Assembly (NCBI GenBank): GCA_963210315.1
Contig: OY723264.1
Coordinates: 1,302,001-1,366,000, forward strand
DNA length: 64,000 nt
Source: Rhynchopus euleeides
Taxonomy: Eukaryota; Euglenozoa; Diplonemea; Diplonemida; Diplonemidae
Direction: 5' to 3'
Position numbers and translations under genes: made by a program. This document shows positions 45,438 through 56,529 of this stretch, one piece after another (position 1 is the first letter of the stretch; each line of letters opens with the position of its first letter). The notes beneath the pieces are model-generated. The model had not been told where the DNA came from, searched no databases, and saw only the letters and a list, made by a program, of their open reading frames with translations.

Positions 45438-45995
45438 TGACATGTGTGGTGGGGGGTGAGCCCCCCCACAGGGCATGCTGCCTGTGCGCAACTCTCAGCC
45501 CAAAGGATGAGTCGTTTGCCCACCCCTTGTGTGTGGCGTTTGCAGGTGTGGGTGTGATGCGGTGATGGGGGTGCCCTATCCCTGTGCAGTCTTAAGTGAT
45601 TCCCCAGGCCAGCTACACTATTGGCCGTTCCTTCTCACGATCCCCCCCCGGAGGCTCGCCTCTTTCGGGGCTTGAGCAAGCAACCCAAGCCGCGCAGCCA
45701 GGGCAGTGTGCGTGTTGCCACGCAGGCCTGTCGCTAACTTTTCGATTTTGGAGATTTGGTGGGTTGACGCTCCTGTTTTGGGGGGGGGGGATCAGGGGGG
45801 AAAACACTAGGGGTCAATTTTTCTCGCGCGCGCTTCGCGCGCGCTCGTGTTGTTGCCAAATTTTCCCACCGGTGGACCACTAGGTGGGCACGGTGTGAGG
45901 CGCTGGGTTCCTTCCGTGGTTCCTCTCCCGCTCGCGCCGTCGGGTGCCGGAGGAAACCAAAAAATGGCTTTCGGGACCATGATTTCGACGCTGCC
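45438..45995. other. intergenic with a GC hairpin
   Basis: Holds GCGCGCGC-TTC-GCGCGCGC (about 45828-45847), a perfect hairpin after a T-run, adjacent to R2 copy c. No gene recognised. Confidence 0.45.
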
Positions 45996-46115
45996 CCCTG
46001 ATATGCCACGGCCGTCAAAGCGCAAGGACTTGGTTACGAGACGGGCACGCGAGATGGGGGGTCTGGGGGGCAGAGCCCCCCAGCCGCCGGAGGCCACGGT
46101 AGTGAGCATCTGTTC
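45996..46115 (-). repeat. hairpin repeat R2, copy c
   Basis: The reverse complement of the 7.0-7.3 kb repeats: ACTACCGTGGCCTCCGGCGG, stem CTGGGGGGC/GCCCCCCAG with loop TCT, AGACCCCCC, and tail CGTAACCAAGTCCTTGCG. It lies outside any element recognised here. Confidence 0.75.
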
Positions 46116-46137
46116 CTGCAAACCCATACTCTCTTCG

Positions 46138-46372
46138 ACGTCGACCCAGTGAAAGTGGGTTGACGCTTGGTCGACGCTTGGTGAGCGTCGACCCAGTGTA
46201 ATAAATGGGTTGACGCTTGGTCCAGGCTTGAATGGCAACCCAGTTCCACTGGGTCGACGCTCCAAGCCTCGACCAAGCGTCAACCCAGTCCACTGGGTCG
46301 ACGCTGGGTCGACGCTTTTTTATGGGGGGGGAAACCCAAAATCACTGGGTCGACGGTCGACGCTTAGCGACA
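46138..46372. repeat. GTCGACGCTTGG / ACTGGGTCGAC clustered direct and inverted repeats
   Basis: Roughly ten units of GGGTCGACGCT or its complement AGCGTCGACCC (also GGGTTGACGCTTGG), mixed in both orientations, so several hairpins can form. It starts directly after R2 copy c. Confidence 0.65.
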
Positions 46373-46805
46373 TGCCTGGTTGCCACGCATGGGCATGGGT
46401 GGGGGGGGCTGCCAGCCTCCCGACCCACCCCACTGCTGTCAGCCCCTAGAGATGCACCGATCCCTCTCTTCTGCCCGCCCCTCTGCACCTACTGTGGTCT
46501 CTCCGTTGTGTTGTTCCCCTTTGGAGGTTCTCTTTTCAGAGTCATGTCGTGTCGAATGCACCGACCCCCCATCTCCGAGTTCGCACCGACTCCTCCACAG
46601 GCACACGCCGCTACCCTCTCGCAGGCAAACCAGAGGCAGCCTCGCCCCTCTGCTTCCTACACTACACCTGGCCAGATAGCCAACTGCCCAAACCACGCCC
46701 CACCCGCCCACCCCCGCTCCGACCCCCTGCCGCCTTGAAGGAAGGCCCTCTTGAGGTTGGAGATCTATTGGAGACGCCACAGCGCTGCAGGGCTGAGGTG
46801 GCGGC

Positions 46806-47396
46806 ATGGGCACATGCTGCAGCAGCCAGTCTGAGGTTGTAGAGGGGGGTGATATCGAGCGCGACGAGCAGCTTCTGCGCGAGGCGAGAGCGCTGGCTGC
46901 GGTGTACGGTGGGGATCTCGTGGCTGCCAGCCTCGCCAACAAGCGGTGTGCAACGGTGTGGGCATGGCGGGAAAACTGCACGGGGCCTGGCATTTATGAG
47001 TCGCACGCGGATGGGGAGCTGCAGTATCAGGACCTGCGTTTCAGCGCCATCGACATGCCCCACAACCCTGGCTCAGACGTCTCCTCGCTGCACATGCGTG
47101 ACGGGGAGTGTCTCACTGCTGTGCACCCGCTTGCCCGGAAGCACATGCTTGTGCTGTGTATTTCATACCGCTCCAACCCCACCACCCTGGCCACGCTTGA
47201 CCTGGAGCAGAAGGCTCTCGCCTCTGCACCCCACCTTGCGAATGTCGTGCGCATCGCGCTGACCGACTCCTCCGCCACCCGCCCCTGTGGGAGTGAAGCT
47301 GGATCCGCAGACCACGAGCTCGAGGTGCACCATGCGAACCCCGAGGCGTCTCCAAACTTCGTGGGGGTCGGTGTCGGTGCCGGTGCGGGTGCCTGA
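46806..47396 (+). CDS. unknown protein with MGTCCSS dual-acylation N-terminus
   Basis: 196 residues beginning MGTCCSSQSE. Gly2 with a small residue at position 6 fits N-myristoylation, and Cys4-Cys5 fit palmitoylation, so attachment to a membrane is likely. A helical segment (residues about 18-45, RDEQLLREARALAAVYGGDL) leads to a beta-rich middle (ATVWAWRENC to LVLCISYRS). The tail is Ala/Ser/Gly-rich and ends in GVGVGAGAGA. No catalytic motif or named domain was recognised. The next gene downstream starts with a similar acylation signal. Confidence 0.6.
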   Translation: MGTCCSSQSEVVEGGDIERDEQLLREARALAAVYGGDLVAASLANKRCATVWAWRENCTGPGIYESHADGELQYQDLRFSAIDMPHNPGSDVSSLHMRDGECLTAVHPLARKHMLVLCISYRSNPTTLATLDLEQKALASAPHLANVVRIALTDSSATRPCGSEAGSADHELEVHHANPEASPNFVGVGVGAGAGA

Positions 47397-48553
47397 TCAG
47401 AGTGAGGGAAGCGCTTTTCGGGGGTGTGTGAGAGAGGTGTGATGGCAGGCCCAGAAGCCAGCGTGCCACCGCTCCCCCCAGACCCCCTGTGTCCCGCACG
47501 TTTCGTCAGGGTTCTCAGGTGTTCGCAGTATGATCCTGGGCGCTGTATGTTGGTTACATCCCTGGTGTAGGGTGGCGGAGGGGTTGTGTTAGCTACCCGG
47601 CTTCTTCCGAAGCGTGCGTAGCGGGGCGGGACCCCTGCCCATGCCTTCTGCTTGCCAAAACCGTGGCATCCGATGCCCGATGTGTGGCGTATCTCAGCCG
47701 CAGCAACCAACTGTGCGATCTGCATACCACAACCCACCGCCCATCAGACCTGGGGTCAAAAGGTGGAGAGGGGCAGCATAGCAAGCAAGCAAAGATGCAG
47801 CAAGATGGGTGTAGATTCCACTGATCAACCTGCTCTTGTGTTGTGGCCTGCTGTGCGCATGCACAAAAGCCCATGTTTAGTGGAGGGCGCACCGAGCGAT
47901 CTCTGGTGTCTACCTCCACTGTAGACACACCCCTGCGGGGTCGACGCGCACCCCCAGGTGGCAGTGCCGTGACGTAGTGACAAGCCACCGCGACCAATAC
48001 CCTAGCCTGAGGGGTGCTATGCAGACTCTATTGCGAACACACACTGTGGTCTGGAGTGTGCAGGTTGCCTGTATGCGGTCTGGGGTAGGACGGTGTTCCA
48101 GGTTGCACTTGTGATGCGTGGGGTGTGGTGAATGGTGGTAGGGTGATGTGGTATCCCTGTTGGCGGGGGGGGGGGAGGGGGGGCTATGCTGTTTGCTAGC
48201 CACTGCCTTGTCCTGTGTGTCCCTGCACCTTGCGTGTGGTGGGAGGGGGTGGGTTTCGTGCAGCATCGTCCCTCAATCTCAGAGCTCCGTGCCGTTGGTT
48301 TCTAGGTTTTTGCCGAAAAAGAAGGAACGAAAGGAGCGGAAAAAAGAAAGGTGTCTGCAAACAGACTCTGAAGGGCAAACGCCAAACAGGCGGAAAGAAC
48401 ACCAGCAAAGGGAGCAGCCCCCCCCCACCCCCCCCTTGGTTGCCATACTTTTTTACCCGACGCCTCCCTCTGAAAGGCCAAATCAAACTTCACAGCGCCA
48501 CCGCCGCCACCACCACCACCGCCACCACGACAAGATCTACACCACACACGTTA
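47397..48553. other. intergenic, no gene recognised
   Basis: Contains a G-run near 48165 and a CCACCGCC-rich stretch (about 48497-48530) just before the next start. The frame of the next gene is open back to 48215 but reads as low-complexity leader. Confidence 0.4.
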
Positions 48554-49789
48554 ATGGGAGTTTGCTCGTCGAAGAGTGCTGCACGCAAAGAAAACCCCTC
48601 TTATAGAACGCTGCGGCATGGCTCCGGCACATCGTCTGCAAACTGCAGTGAGACAACCGACGAAACCGGCAGCAGCGGGGCCGCCACCACCAGCAGCAGC
48701 AGCAGCTCAGCGAAGGCGCGCAGCCCCCACGGGATGAAAGCCAAACGCACCCGCCCGAAGAGGTCTCTATTCTCCTGCTGTGTAGACCCGCCTGCCGGGC
48801 CGCCTCCCACACAGGGCACCAAACCCCTCGGCACGCCGTGCCCGCTTGCGTCGGAGCCCCCACGCAACCCCATCGACACCCTCGGCCCACTCGCACTCCC
48901 CAATATGAACTTCCGCTGCGACCTCAACATCACCGTGCAGTGGTACTTCGAGCTGATGATGGCCGTGCTCCGCCTCCACCCCTCCCTCGAGGATGTCCAG
49001 GAGGCAGTCTACAGACACGCCCTGCAGCTGCAGGCACGTGGGGGCGCCCCCCCGCCCCAGGAGGACTTCGAAAGCCTGCCTGGGTCCTATGGGGATGCGC
49101 ACACCCTGCATGCCTTCGTCATCTCTGTCCACAAGATGTACCCCAGGCACTACAGGGATGGTGTGACAAGCGATGTCAACGACGGCTTCGACCTCACAGC
49201 AGCGGTTGTGCGGTGGGTCGGATTCGCAGAGGAGATTTCCGCCACCTTCCAAGACGTAGGCGCCTCTGCGGCTGGGCAGCTTGTCTGGAGGTACACCCGC
49301 TTCTGGGGGTTGGCTTCGGCATACCGTGAGGCGGTGCCGATGGGCGAGCTGGTGGGGACGGTGGGGATTCGTATGGTGGGGTGTGCCCATATGCAACATC
49401 CAGATGCGTTCCGAGCGACCTGCAAGGCGCTTCGCTGCCGTCCGGTGTTTACCCTGCATTATGCGGAGGTCATGCCGGGTGGTGTATCCAGGATTTCTCT
49501 TCCCAAGGCATCTGATGTGCAGCTCGCCCGCAAGCTGTGGTGCGATGCGTTCCCCGGGGTGGGTTTTGACAGCGAGGGTGACGCTGCCAGCCATCTCATC
49601 GTATGGAGCCCGACTAAAATGCCCTGTGCAGTGCTGCGCGATGTCCCAGCAGCAGAGGTTGGGGAGAGGCGGTGTGGCGGCACGCAGCAGCAGACGAGCC
49701 GTCGGGCTGTCAGGGGGGTCGCTTCCAGAGGAGGCGTGGCGGCGAGCAGCGCGCCGAAGTGGGACAGTGTGGTTGTGGCTGGCGGGTGA
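48554..49789 (+). CDS. unknown protein with MGVCSSK acylation N-terminus
   Basis: 411 residues starting MGVCSSKSAARK: Gly2, Ser6, Lys7 and Cys4 fit N-myristoylation plus palmitoylation. A Ser/Thr-rich linker and a basic patch with a Cys pair (KRTRPKRSLFSCCVDPP, near 75-90) precede a folded region (about 115-365) with alternating helices and strands (NITVQWYFELMMAVLRLHPS, LHAFVISVHKMYPRHYRDG, AAVVRWVGFAEEISATFQDV, ELVGTVGIRMVGCAHMQ). No named domain or active site was recognised. The C-terminus is Arg/Gly/Ser-rich. The ATG at 48554 was chosen because it creates the acylation signal and the upstream frame is low-complexity. A (GTG)n microsatellite follows the stop (about 49788-49820). Confidence 0.65.
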   Translation: MGVCSSKSAARKENPSYRTLRHGSGTSSANCSETTDETGSSGAATTSSSSSSAKARSPHGMKAKRTRPKRSLFSCCVDPPAGPPPTQGTKPLGTPCPLASEPPRNPIDTLGPLALPNMNFRCDLNITVQWYFELMMAVLRLHPSLEDVQEAVYRHALQLQARGGAPPPQEDFESLPGSYGDAHTLHAFVISVHKMYPRHYRDGVTSDVNDGFDLTAAVVRWVGFAEEISATFQDVGASAAGQLVWRYTRFWGLASAYREAVPMGELVGTVGIRMVGCAHMQHPDAFRATCKALRCRPVFTLHYAEVMPGGVSRISLPKASDVQLARKLWCDAFPGVGFDSEGDAASHLIVWSPTKMPCAVLRDVPAAEVGERRCGGTQQQTSRRAVRGVASRGGVAASSAPKWDSVVVAGG

Positions 49790-50322
49790 TGTGGTGGTGG
49801 TGGTGGTGGTGGCGGTGGCGGTGCCCGCTCTTATTTTGTCAAAGCAAAACCAAACAGATTCCCCTCCCACCCATGTGCTGCAACAGCATTGCCAATCATT
49901 CCGAGTGAGGGAGGATATTCTTCGCTCTGTGTCAAAAGACTGTGCCAGTCGCTTTTCCGAACTTCTGATCTAGAAAACTGGTGCTCGGTTGAAGCACAGC
50001 GAAACGCTGGGGGCCTTCCAAAAATTCAATCTGTGCAGCCAGTTTTAGCGAGGCGTCACATCAGCATATCTCAACCTTGTTTTTTTTATCACACAAAACA
50101 GGAACCCTTGTCACAGTGGGGGGGGATAAAATAGAGTTTGGCAGCGCTTTGGGGTGGCCATACCCAGCCTCGCCTTGCCCTGTTTGCGATGCTGCTGTGG
50201 CGGCACACAATCACGCCAAACCTTCATCAGGCAAAACACACATGATGTTTGCATGATGTTTGTTCACCCGGGTTTGACGCACAAGCAACGCCTTTGTACT
50301 CTTCTCACTCTTCTGCATTTCT
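49790..50322. other. intergenic between the MGVCSS gene and element D
   Basis: A GTG/GGC microsatellite, then unique sequence. No gene recognised. Confidence 0.4.
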
Positions 50323-52379
50323 AGCACGGTGGACTTCTGCATTGCGTGAGTAACTGTTTTCAAGAGTTCCGATTCGCAGGAGTACCACTTCCGCAATGCA
50401 GAAGTATACTTAGGAAATGCAGGAGTATACTTCTGCATTCCAGGAGTCACGCAAGGCAAAAATGAGTGAACGGGCAGCATGCCGTTCCTCTTTTTTGCCT
50501 CGTGAGAGGTTCCCCCCCCACCAGGCAAGGTGAAAAATGAAGAAACGGGCAGCATGCCGTTCTACATTTTCCCTTGCAAGGCAGGGAGGGCGCCCCCCAT
50601 GCCAGACAGCAGCCACCCCTGGAGGGGCAACAACTGACGGGCATGGGGGAACGAGGTGGGTCTGGACCCGACACCGCCACCACACGCGCAGTGCACCTTT
50701 CGGATACACTGTCGTGAGTGGGGTGTGGGCAGTTCCCCTATCCTGTGAGCTCCTTTCGGACGAAGAGGTGCAGCGGTTATCTGCAACCTTCGTCCTGGAC
50801 TTGCCTCGGGGGGAACGCCACGGTTTACCGCGGGTCCCGACGAGGGCACTCAGGCAGGATCTTCACGCCACCCCGCACCGAGGTCCCTTCTCACGCGGCG
50901 TGTCTCCCAGGTTCATGGCGGCGTCATCAGGTCAGGCTTTGTAGTCTCTACACCATCAGTAGTAAGGGAAATCCTAAAACCATACATGAAATCCACCTTT
51001 TGGGCCGCTGGTGTACGAGGCTTGTTCCTCCAATTGAATCATGTTTGCTGTGTCAGGCAATATCAATACAGCCGCTGAAAGAAGTCGAGGTGTTGTGGAT
51101 CTGCTGCTCACAGGAAGGATTCAGGGAGGATCACAAGACTGACCACCCTCTTTCCTTTGTCAAGTACCCTGTAAAGCATCAGAACACCAAGTATCTTTCA
51201 ACACTACATGTTCAAGAGTGGAATCAGTGGAATCGGAAGGGGTCACCTACCACACGGACACAGTTCCCGCGACTAATAAATGCCGAGAGTTCCGGTGTCC
51301 GACCACCTGGTATTACTTGGCTCCATCCACCCAGTCATTACGAGGGGGCGTCCCTTGAAGCCAGTTCCGCAGAACTCAGACCCCCTTAAAACCAATGTCC
51401 TGTGTAGACAACTACTTAGCCTGCCTGATGACGACACCAATTCGCTGGGAGAGAGGCCGCGGTCCAGGACCCCAATGGGGATGACGTGGCATTGTTTGAC
51501 CGGATCGGTTGTGTAAGTGTGTAGCCCCCTCCGCCCTCTGTCCCTCCCCCCAGGGTGGTGTGTGGAGGCGAGAAGCGCAAACAGCAGCAATGCAGGCATA
51601 GCAAAAAGTGGATCCCTGCAGGTAGACCCTCGGGGTACATCCCTATCATCGGGTCACCTGAAATTTCCCAATTTGAAAATCTGCAACAATCAAGGCAACA
51701 CGCGATGGGATGGGGCACATGACCTTGCACAGGGGTGGGGGGGCAGAAGGCAGGGGGTGGGGTTGCGGTTGGGGTAGGTATAGCGTTTGAATACTTGAGT
51801 TTTGTCTGAATTTCGCACAAAAGACGACCCGAACCTCATTTGGCCGATTTTCTCCCCACAACCCCGATTTGGAGGCAAACCTCATTTGCTTGATTTTTGG
51901 GATCACATGAGTGAATTCGGGGGGCGAAACCTCGCGATTTTCTCAGTGGCATGAAGCACGGTTATTCAGTGCCATCACGAGAGAGAGTCCAGATTCAGAC
52001 CGAGTGTCAATCCTCTTCCACGGCCAGGCAGAGCTTGCGCGGGGGCAAGATGGCTGAGGTGCCGGGCGTCTACAGATGCTCCACACACACGACGAGCGCC
52101 AGCAGGAGTACTGGTTTCCCACAGATTCCTGACCTCCTCTACTTCCACAAGGGCGCAGGCAGTCACATGGGAGTGCTCATTCCATTCCCAGACATCCTAT
52201 AGTTCGCCCAACTTTGACATGTTGGGCGAACTCAGATGGCAATACATGGGGCGTCGATGCGGGTGGTCCGCACCAGCGCCCCATGATGTCTTGAGTGTTT
52301 GTATTTCGCCCACAAAACGACCCGAACTTCATGTACAGTCATCCAACAAACATTGGTGGGGTAAAAACCCACCTTAGCT

Positions 52380-52600
52380 CCAAAATCGTACTCCTTTCGC
52401 TATAATAAGAGAAACACCCTGCCCAGCAACTGCAAAAAGGCAGATCCGGGCTACTTTTCGTTGAGCGCACACTCCTGTGTCAAAGGCTGTGTAAGCCCCT
52501 GTGAAGTGGCATGAAGGTGTGATCCTTATAAAGCTTCAGTCGTACGATTTCCTTCGTTACTTCGCGACTTCGCTCCGCTTCGTCGCTCGTAACTGGTAAA
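52380..52600 (-). repeat. dispersed repeat S, copy 2
   Basis: The reverse complement of 42797-43012 over most of its length, including the GCGAAGTCGCGAAGTAACG block and the TCGTACTCC end. It differs by small indels. Confidence 0.75.
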
Positions 52601-53009
52601 AAAAATCCTAAAACCCACCTTAGCTTTTCAACTGAGTGCTTGTACGAGGTGCCACCCTGAAGGTGGCCCTTGGCATCAAGGAGAGCGTCGGCCGAGGGGT
52701 CGACGAAAAGCTGAAGAAGGCGCTACTGGCACTGGATCCCGCGGGGTATACGGAGGTCACCGCCACACAGGCAACCTCCGCTGACAACGTCCAGGAGACG
52801 TTATCCGAGGGGATCACAACGGCACTAGAGATCTGTGTCACGGGATCCAGGCGCCCACTCTCCCTCGACGGTCTGGGGATTGTTGTTGGGTATGGTGTCG
52901 TTTCCTGCAGCTGCAAAAAAGCGTAGCAACTGTGCTTCCTTCTTCCTTAATGATGCGTTGACGCTTCCACCCGGAGGAGCTGAAGCAGGCACCGCTTAAT
53001 GATGCGTTG

Positions 53010-53213
53010 ATGCTTCCACCCGACGAGCTGAAGCAGGCACCGCGCCAAAGGGCACCCCCAAAGAGACCTGCAAAGACTGCGTCGAAACCCGCACCGAAGG
53101 CTGCCAGCGCTGCAGCACCTGAAGAACCTGCAGCACCTGCAGCACCTGAAGCGCCTGCACCCTCACTGACCCCGGAACAGCAAGAACTCCTTGAGTTTGG
53201 GGTCCCGGCATAG
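53010..53213 (+). CDS. possible small Lys/Pro/Ala-rich protein inside unit E
   Basis: A 67-residue frame from ATG 53010: a basic proline-rich half (RAPPKRPAKTASKPAPKAAS) and an acidic Ala/Pro half (EEPAAPAAPEAPAPSLTPEQ). The composition recalls the N-terminal tail of the element C small protein. It may be a real fragment or a chance GC-rich frame. Confidence 0.25.
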   Translation: MLPPDELKQAPRQRAPPKRPAKTASKPAPKAASAAAPEEPAAPAAPEAPAPSLTPEQQELLEFGVPA

Positions 53214-53423
53214 AGACAGAGAATGGCTGAGTAAATCAAAAAATGAGACCCCCCCCCCTTTTCACTACGCACAAACTACGCAATATGGGGTCGTCAGGGG
53301 CACCAGTAATAACCCACCTTCGCTCTGAGAAATCCTGAAACCCACCTTAGTTTTTACCCCACCAATGTTTGTTGGACAACTGTATTTAATTTTTGGAACC
53401 GCATAGTTGAATTCGGGATCAAA

Positions 53424-53508
53424 AATCGTACTCCTTTCGCTGTATTGTAGACTCTGTCCAGCAACTGCGGGAGAACAGATCCGGACGACCTTTCGTTGAG
53501 CGCACACT
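53424..53508 (-). repeat. dispersed repeat S, copy 3 (partial)
   Basis: Matches the TCGTACTCCTTTCGCT end and the CAGCAACTGC...GTTGAGCGCACACT segment of copies 1 and 2. It is truncated beside a C-type transposon end fragment (about 53514). Confidence 0.65.
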
Positions 53509-53957
53509 GAGACGGTGGACTCCCTCGGGGGTAGGGTAACCCTTTTCGGGAGCGGGAGTCGACACTGAGAAGTTCCCGACCACTGGGACCCGATTTTGGG
53601 GAAATATGTTTTTGGGGCATCTTTGGGGTGAGGATTCACCAAGGCCAAAAAAACGGAAATTCACGTACGCGTTTTGAGGCGTTTTAGGGCCCAAAATGGG
53701 CTCAAAACTCAGAAATTCCGTCGAAATCGGCCTCAAACAGGCAAAATGGACCCACCCAGAAAAAAAAATTCGAAAAGGGTCCCCCTATAATTCGTGGTAT
53801 TACGACTGATTTTCCTAAGTATACTTCTGCATTTCCTAAGTATACTCCTGCATTTCCTAAGTATACTCCTGCGTTTCCTAAGTATACTTCAACAAGGTAC
53901 TCCTGCGAATCCGACTGCGAAAACAGTTACTCACGCAATGCAGAAGTCCACCGTGAG

Positions 53958-56529
53958 CCGAACGGCCCTTCCCCCCCCCCCCCCATCAAACACAGGGAGA
54001 GAGGAGGAACAACACGGTGAGTTCGTTGCAACCACGTGCCATCCAGCGGGACCCCCCCTCCCTCCGTGTTACACTGTTCAGACCTGCAGTCTCCCCTTCC
54101 CCTGGTCTCCGCCAGTTCTCCACTCTTTCCTCCCCCCCACACCCCTGTCTCTCATCCACCCCCCCCCCCCTCTCCACCATCCGTTTGACTTCGGGGCTTG
54201 GCTTTGAGGCTGTTCTTCTTTTGGAGATCTTGATTGTTCTTCGCCGGATTTTTTGTCTCTTCTTATCCTTGGTGTGTTCCTTCTGGGAGGGGTGTCTTGC
54301 GTGGGCACAATTGGGGAGGGGGGGGGTGTGGGAGAGGGGTCAGGGGAAGGGGAAGGAGTTGGTGATCGGGGGGTGTTCTACCTACCCCCCTTATCACGGC
54401 CAACTTACCCACCCCACCCTTGGTGCGCCTCCAGAACGATTGTCAGGCTCTAGAAGACGATCCCTCTCGGCAGAGACCCCTCGCTGAGAAATCGGGTCGT
54501 GGATCACGGCCAGAAGTCGTTGAAAACTGACTCAAAATCCTACGGACTCGGGCCTTGACGAGAAGCGGTTCGAGGAACACTTCTCGCCGTTGGGTGGCCC
54601 CCCGGGGCCCGCGGCTGACCTGGGTGTGTTTTTCATCACAACAGGATTCCTTCCAAGTCCGCGAGAGAGGCGACGGGGATGCGGGAAGCGCTGTTCTGTG
54701 CCCAGCAAAGGCCTCTGTGGCGAGGTTGGTTTGTTTTTGCCCGGGGCCTTTGTGGGCACACACGGCAGCACGCCCTACCCCTTTCTCTCCCGGGCATTCG
54801 TCCCGCTGTGCTCGGTCCACTTCGCAGTTGTTCAGGGCGGGGAGTGGCGTGGGGGGCGGGGCTTTGCTCAGAAGCGTCGAACAGTGACCACCCTCGCAAA
54901 GTAGGTGACAAACTGACACGCTTTGACCCAGAGCGAACGTCACACCCAAAATATGTCGCATCCGCTGTTGTGAGCCGCTTTTCCCTGTGGCACTGCGGCA
55001 CGTTATAAACGAGGCAAAAGAATAACCAGCTCGTGAAGCTGATGCGTGTTTTGTTTTGTGATCTCGGTGTGAAAGACCGGTGGGTTCGATAGGGCCCTCT
55101 GTCTGACACACTATCCGTTTTTGTGCAAACAAGAAGCAACACGCCCCCCCCCTCCAAAGTTTTTTTTCAGTTCTGTTTCCCTATTTTCTCTTGTTCCCAT
55201 CATACACTTTGGCAGGTGGAACAAAAGTAACGCGGGTGGAAGTTGACTGGCGCACGGCATGCCCTGTGCTCACCGCACTTTGACAGCCATGCGCCGGCAG
55301 CACCACACTCGTCTGTTCTCATCTAACAGGGTGGGAGATCCTTCCTTGCAGAATTGTATGCGATTGCTCTGTATTGCCGCCTCTCCTAGGCCCTGCCTCT
55401 GTCCTCACACTCTCATCTCTCTGTGGCGCCCTGCCATGGCGAGTTCTGTCCCTTTTCTCGAGTAAAGGCGACCGAAGTGGGAGTGGGGGGGGGGGGGGGG
55501 GCAAAAATCGTGTGGATGTGTGACTGGCAGCACCATGTCAAAATGACTGTTGCTTCTCGGTATGTGTTCCGAGGAGATAGTGGCGTGAACTACCGCCAGC
55601 TGTATTCTGTCCAACACTTCTTCTCTTCCTCGCACGACATACGGCCCCACGTCGGCGCCCCCGTCTGCCTCACCCCTCCTCTCGGTGAAACCCCATAACT
55701 CCTGTATGCCTCCCAATATCGAGAGTCCCTGCACTCTGTAGACAACCGGGAGGGTTCCTGACTCACATTTAAAAAAATATAGGGGCTCTCCCATTTTCCT
55801 TTGCCGGATAGTGTGAGGGGACACTTGTTTGCCCTGCCTATCTCTACTCTGCCCCCGCCCTTTTCCCCTCCCCGATAGTACCTCGGTGCCCCTTCGGAAT
55901 GGTATAGGGTTGGCGGCGGCTCCGGTCGCACTCTCGGGTGTGACTGAACACTTTATGGTTTTCGGACTCCTTGCGTAGATGGGGGAGGCTTTGGGGTGAC
56001 ACTGCGCTAGGTGAGGGCTCATGGCAGCCCATGCAAGGGCCAAATATACCCCCCTCCCCCCCCTCCTCCTTTCCATTATCCTCTGTGCCTCAGAAGAGAG
56101 GAACGCTCCCCCGCAGGTGGCCTTTGCAGGCCAATGTCTTGGGCTGCTGCCACCACGGAGAGTGCGCCTCTCAAAATGAGGGTTTTTTTGTATGCCGCAT
56201 ATTGTCTTTTGTGGATGCGTTCAAAACCACCTCTCAGCATCAGCACAGAGGCCGAAGCGTGTCTTGGTAGTTATGTATGCCACCGCCTGTGCAATGAGGG
56301 CCGATAGACAGGCTGCCTCATGCAAGTGGAGTGGGATTAACCCGTAAAGGGTTTCTCCACTCGTATTGTGTTTGTTATGAGCAACACGTGACGCACAAAG
56401 GATCATCTCCTCCTCAATGGGTCTCAAGGTCGAGGCAGAGATCATGTATTTCTTCTGCAAACAAACGATCCTCTCTCTCTTGCGATTTGTCCCATGGCTC
56501 GGTCCCTCTCTGATCGCTCTCTCGGGTTT
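53958..56529. other. intergenic, no gene recognised
   Basis: Several long frames exist on the minus strand (for example 54443-55132 and 55405-56076), but they lack domain character and have opposing frames of similar length. G-runs lie at about 54318 and 55485-55500. Confidence 0.4.

Larger units (their letters stand above)
52335..53386. repeat. inverted-repeat unit E nested in element D
   Basis: The end sequence TCCAACAAACATTGGTGGGG followed by TAAAAAC occurs at 52343-52369 and as its complement at about 53351-53377. CCCACCTTAG occurs three times near and inside these ends (about 52369, 52614, 53341). A 53-base segment containing GATGCGTTGA and GAGCTGAAGCAGGCACCGC is duplicated in tandem at about 52948-53042. 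Confidence 0.5.
50325..53955. mobile_element. element D: CACGGTGGACTTC-ended element with AG duplication
   Basis: The left end CACGGTGGACTTCTGCATTG (50325) and right end (its complement, ending 53955) share about 37 identical bases. Inside lie several AAGTATACTTAGGAAATGCA units, giving TIRs of roughly 140 bases. AG precedes the left end (50323-50324) and follows the right end (53956-53957). The interior of about 3.4 kb has no convincing transposase; frames are short and overlapping. It also holds repeat S copies, the smaller inverted-repeat element E, and a C-type terminus fragment at about 53514-53562. It is probably a non-autonomous or decayed relative of C. Confidence 0.75.

Noticed and set aside
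45827..45848. Bacterial-type terminator from the GCGCGCGC hairpin
   Set aside because: The T-run lies before the hairpin, not after it, and the context is eukaryotic nuclear.
54443..56076. Minus-strand frames of about 220-230 residues
   Set aside because: No domain, no clear start context, and opposing frames of comparable length. Not better than chance in this base composition.
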